Shown: positions 4,523-5,336 of the stretch, in pieces
Position numbering within the stretch: position 1 is the first letter of the stretch
Layout: each line of letters begins with the position of its first letter
Source of the DNA: Nitrososphaera sp.
GTDB taxonomy: Archaea > Thermoproteota > Nitrososphaeria > Nitrososphaerales > Nitrososphaeraceae
Length of the DNA stretch: 5,336 nucleotides
Direction: 5' to 3'
Assembly (NCBI GenBank): GCA_023252395.1
Contig: JAJPDY010000098.1
Coordinates: 1-5,336 of the forward strand
Notes under the pieces: generated by a model
The model's input: the letters and a program-made list of their open reading frames with translations, nothing else
Databases searched by the model: none
Told to the model about the DNA's origin: nothing
Program-made: the position numbers and the translations under genes

Positions 4523-5336
4523 ATGCATCAAGGCATGCTCGTTAGAATAAATGGCGTTCTGCCTGATAGTAAAGCAGGCGCAAACACCTCCTGCTCGGTA
4601 TTTGATGTCAAACAGAACGAAGTTTTCCACCTTCTTGTAGATGCAGGCAATGGCGTGGCCGACAGCATCAAGCAGAGTGCGTCGGAGCTTGGCTTTAGCC
4701 GCATGCCCGATGCAATACTGATCACGCATGCGCACAAAGGCCACACAAATGACCTGCCGGCATTGATTTCAAGCCAGCCCAATCTCAAGGTGTATTGCAC
4801 AAAAGAATGCCTTGACCAGATTGCAAAAGAATTCCCTTCTCTTGCCAACAGTTCTGCGTTCACAACAATACAGCCGGGTCAGGCATTTAGCGCAGGACCA
4901 TTTTCAGTACAGGCTGTCTTGGCAGATCATGGCGGCATGTCAGGCTGTGTCATTTACGTCATAAATCTACGCGACACTAAAATCATAGCAGGGTGGGACT
5001 TTCTGTCGCTGCCAAACGCGGACCAGAACCTCCTCTGGAAGCCTGACCTGCTTATCCTTGGCACGGAGACATACAACGACCACCCATCCACAGGGCTGAT
5101 TTCAATCTCTGAGGCATACAATACCATAAAGAGGTGGAATGCAAAGGACTGCTTTATTGTGCATTATAGCGGTGAAAAAGACGTTGAAGACGCAAGGAAC
5201 CAGTGGTTCAGGGGCCCCACCAAGCCGCTTGCACCGGACGAGCTTCAAAAAGTAATAGATAGCCATCTAGGGGTGACTGACGCAGGCGGCAAGTTCCGCA
5301 TGACGGTGGCGCGGCAGGGGATGGTCTGGAAGCCTG
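4523..5336 (+). CDS. Metallo-beta-lactamase-fold hydrolase (3' end outside window)
   Basis: An open frame of 271 codons runs from ATG 4523 to the window edge without a stop, so the gene is cut by the window. The order of metallo-beta-lactamase motifs is clear: LLVDAG (37-42) with Asp40, LITHAHKGHTNDL (67-79) with His69, His71 and His74, ADHGG (134-138) with His136, AGWDF (156-160) with Asp159, and IVHYSG (212-217) with His214. These supply metal ligands for a hydrolase of the broad ribonuclease Z/PhnP-like superfamily. The usual Asp of HxHxDH is replaced by Gly73, so the second metal site may be altered. The substrate is unknown; there is no signal peptide, so it should act in the cytoplasm. 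A TATA-like tract about 26 nt upstream supports the start and independent transcription. Confidence 0.9.
   Translation, partial: MHQGMLVRINGVLPDSKAGANTSCSVFDVKQNEVFHLLVDAGNGVADSIKQSASELGFSRMPDAILITHAHKGHTNDLPALISSQPNLKVYCTKECLDQIAKEFPSLANSSAFTTIQPGQAFSAGPFSVQAVLADHGGMSGCVIYVINLRDTKIIAGWDFLSLPNADQNLLWKPDLLILGTETYNDHPSTGLISISEAYNTIKRWNAKDCFIVHYSGEKDVEDARNQWFRGPTKPLAPDELQKVIDSHLGVTDAGGKFRMTVARQGMVWKP

Noticed and set aside
4528..4863. Minus-strand open frames (111 and 81 codons) under the metallo-hydrolase
   Set aside because: The plus strand here encodes ordered metallo-beta-lactamase motifs and continues open to the window end; the minus frames are shadows.

Overview
This 5.3-kb window looks like chromosomal DNA from an archaeon, most likely an ammonia-oxidising-type thaumarchaeon (Nitrososphaeria). 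The evidence is an archaeal PurP-type purine enzyme, a TatC/TatA pair of archaeal style, a one-finger C2H2 mini-protein, AT-rich TATA-like boxes about 25-33 nt upstream of start codons, and almost no Shine-Dalgarno sequences, which suggests leaderless or very short-leader transcripts. The phylum assignment is an inference from gene style, not a database result. Gene density is very high. No tRNA, rRNA, CRISPR array, insertion sequence or long repeat was seen, and no gene-free stretch exceeds 300 bases.

The window has a single divergence point at about 2821-2855. To its left, four genes read leftward on the minus strand: an unrecognised 153-aa protein (2820-2359), tatC (2323-1511), tatA (1479-1162) and a purP-family ATP-grasp gene (1120-23). 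Gaps are 31-41 bp, and each of the last three genes has its own TATA-like element, so they may be transcribed separately although they are packed together. TatC and TatA together form a minimal twin-arginine translocase that exports folded proteins. PurP belongs to IMP synthesis but has an unusual ATP loop.

To the right, five genes read rightward on the plus strand: a HEAT-repeat protein with two His-Glu motifs resembling half of deoxyhypusine hydroxylase (2856-3410), a Cys/His-rich small protein (3447-3761), an unrecognised 176-aa protein overlapping it by 4 nt (3758-4288), a 46-aa C2H2 zinc-finger protein (4348-4488), and a metallo-beta-lactamase-fold hydrolase (from 4523) that runs off the end of the window.

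The most interesting candidates are the half-size deoxyhypusine-hydroxylase-like protein, the PurP homologue without its glycine-rich loop, the TatC lacking two well-known acidic residues, the metallo-hydrolase with HxHxGH in place of HxHxDH, and the uncharacterised overlapping gene pair. I do not see a clear multi-gene defence or mobile system.
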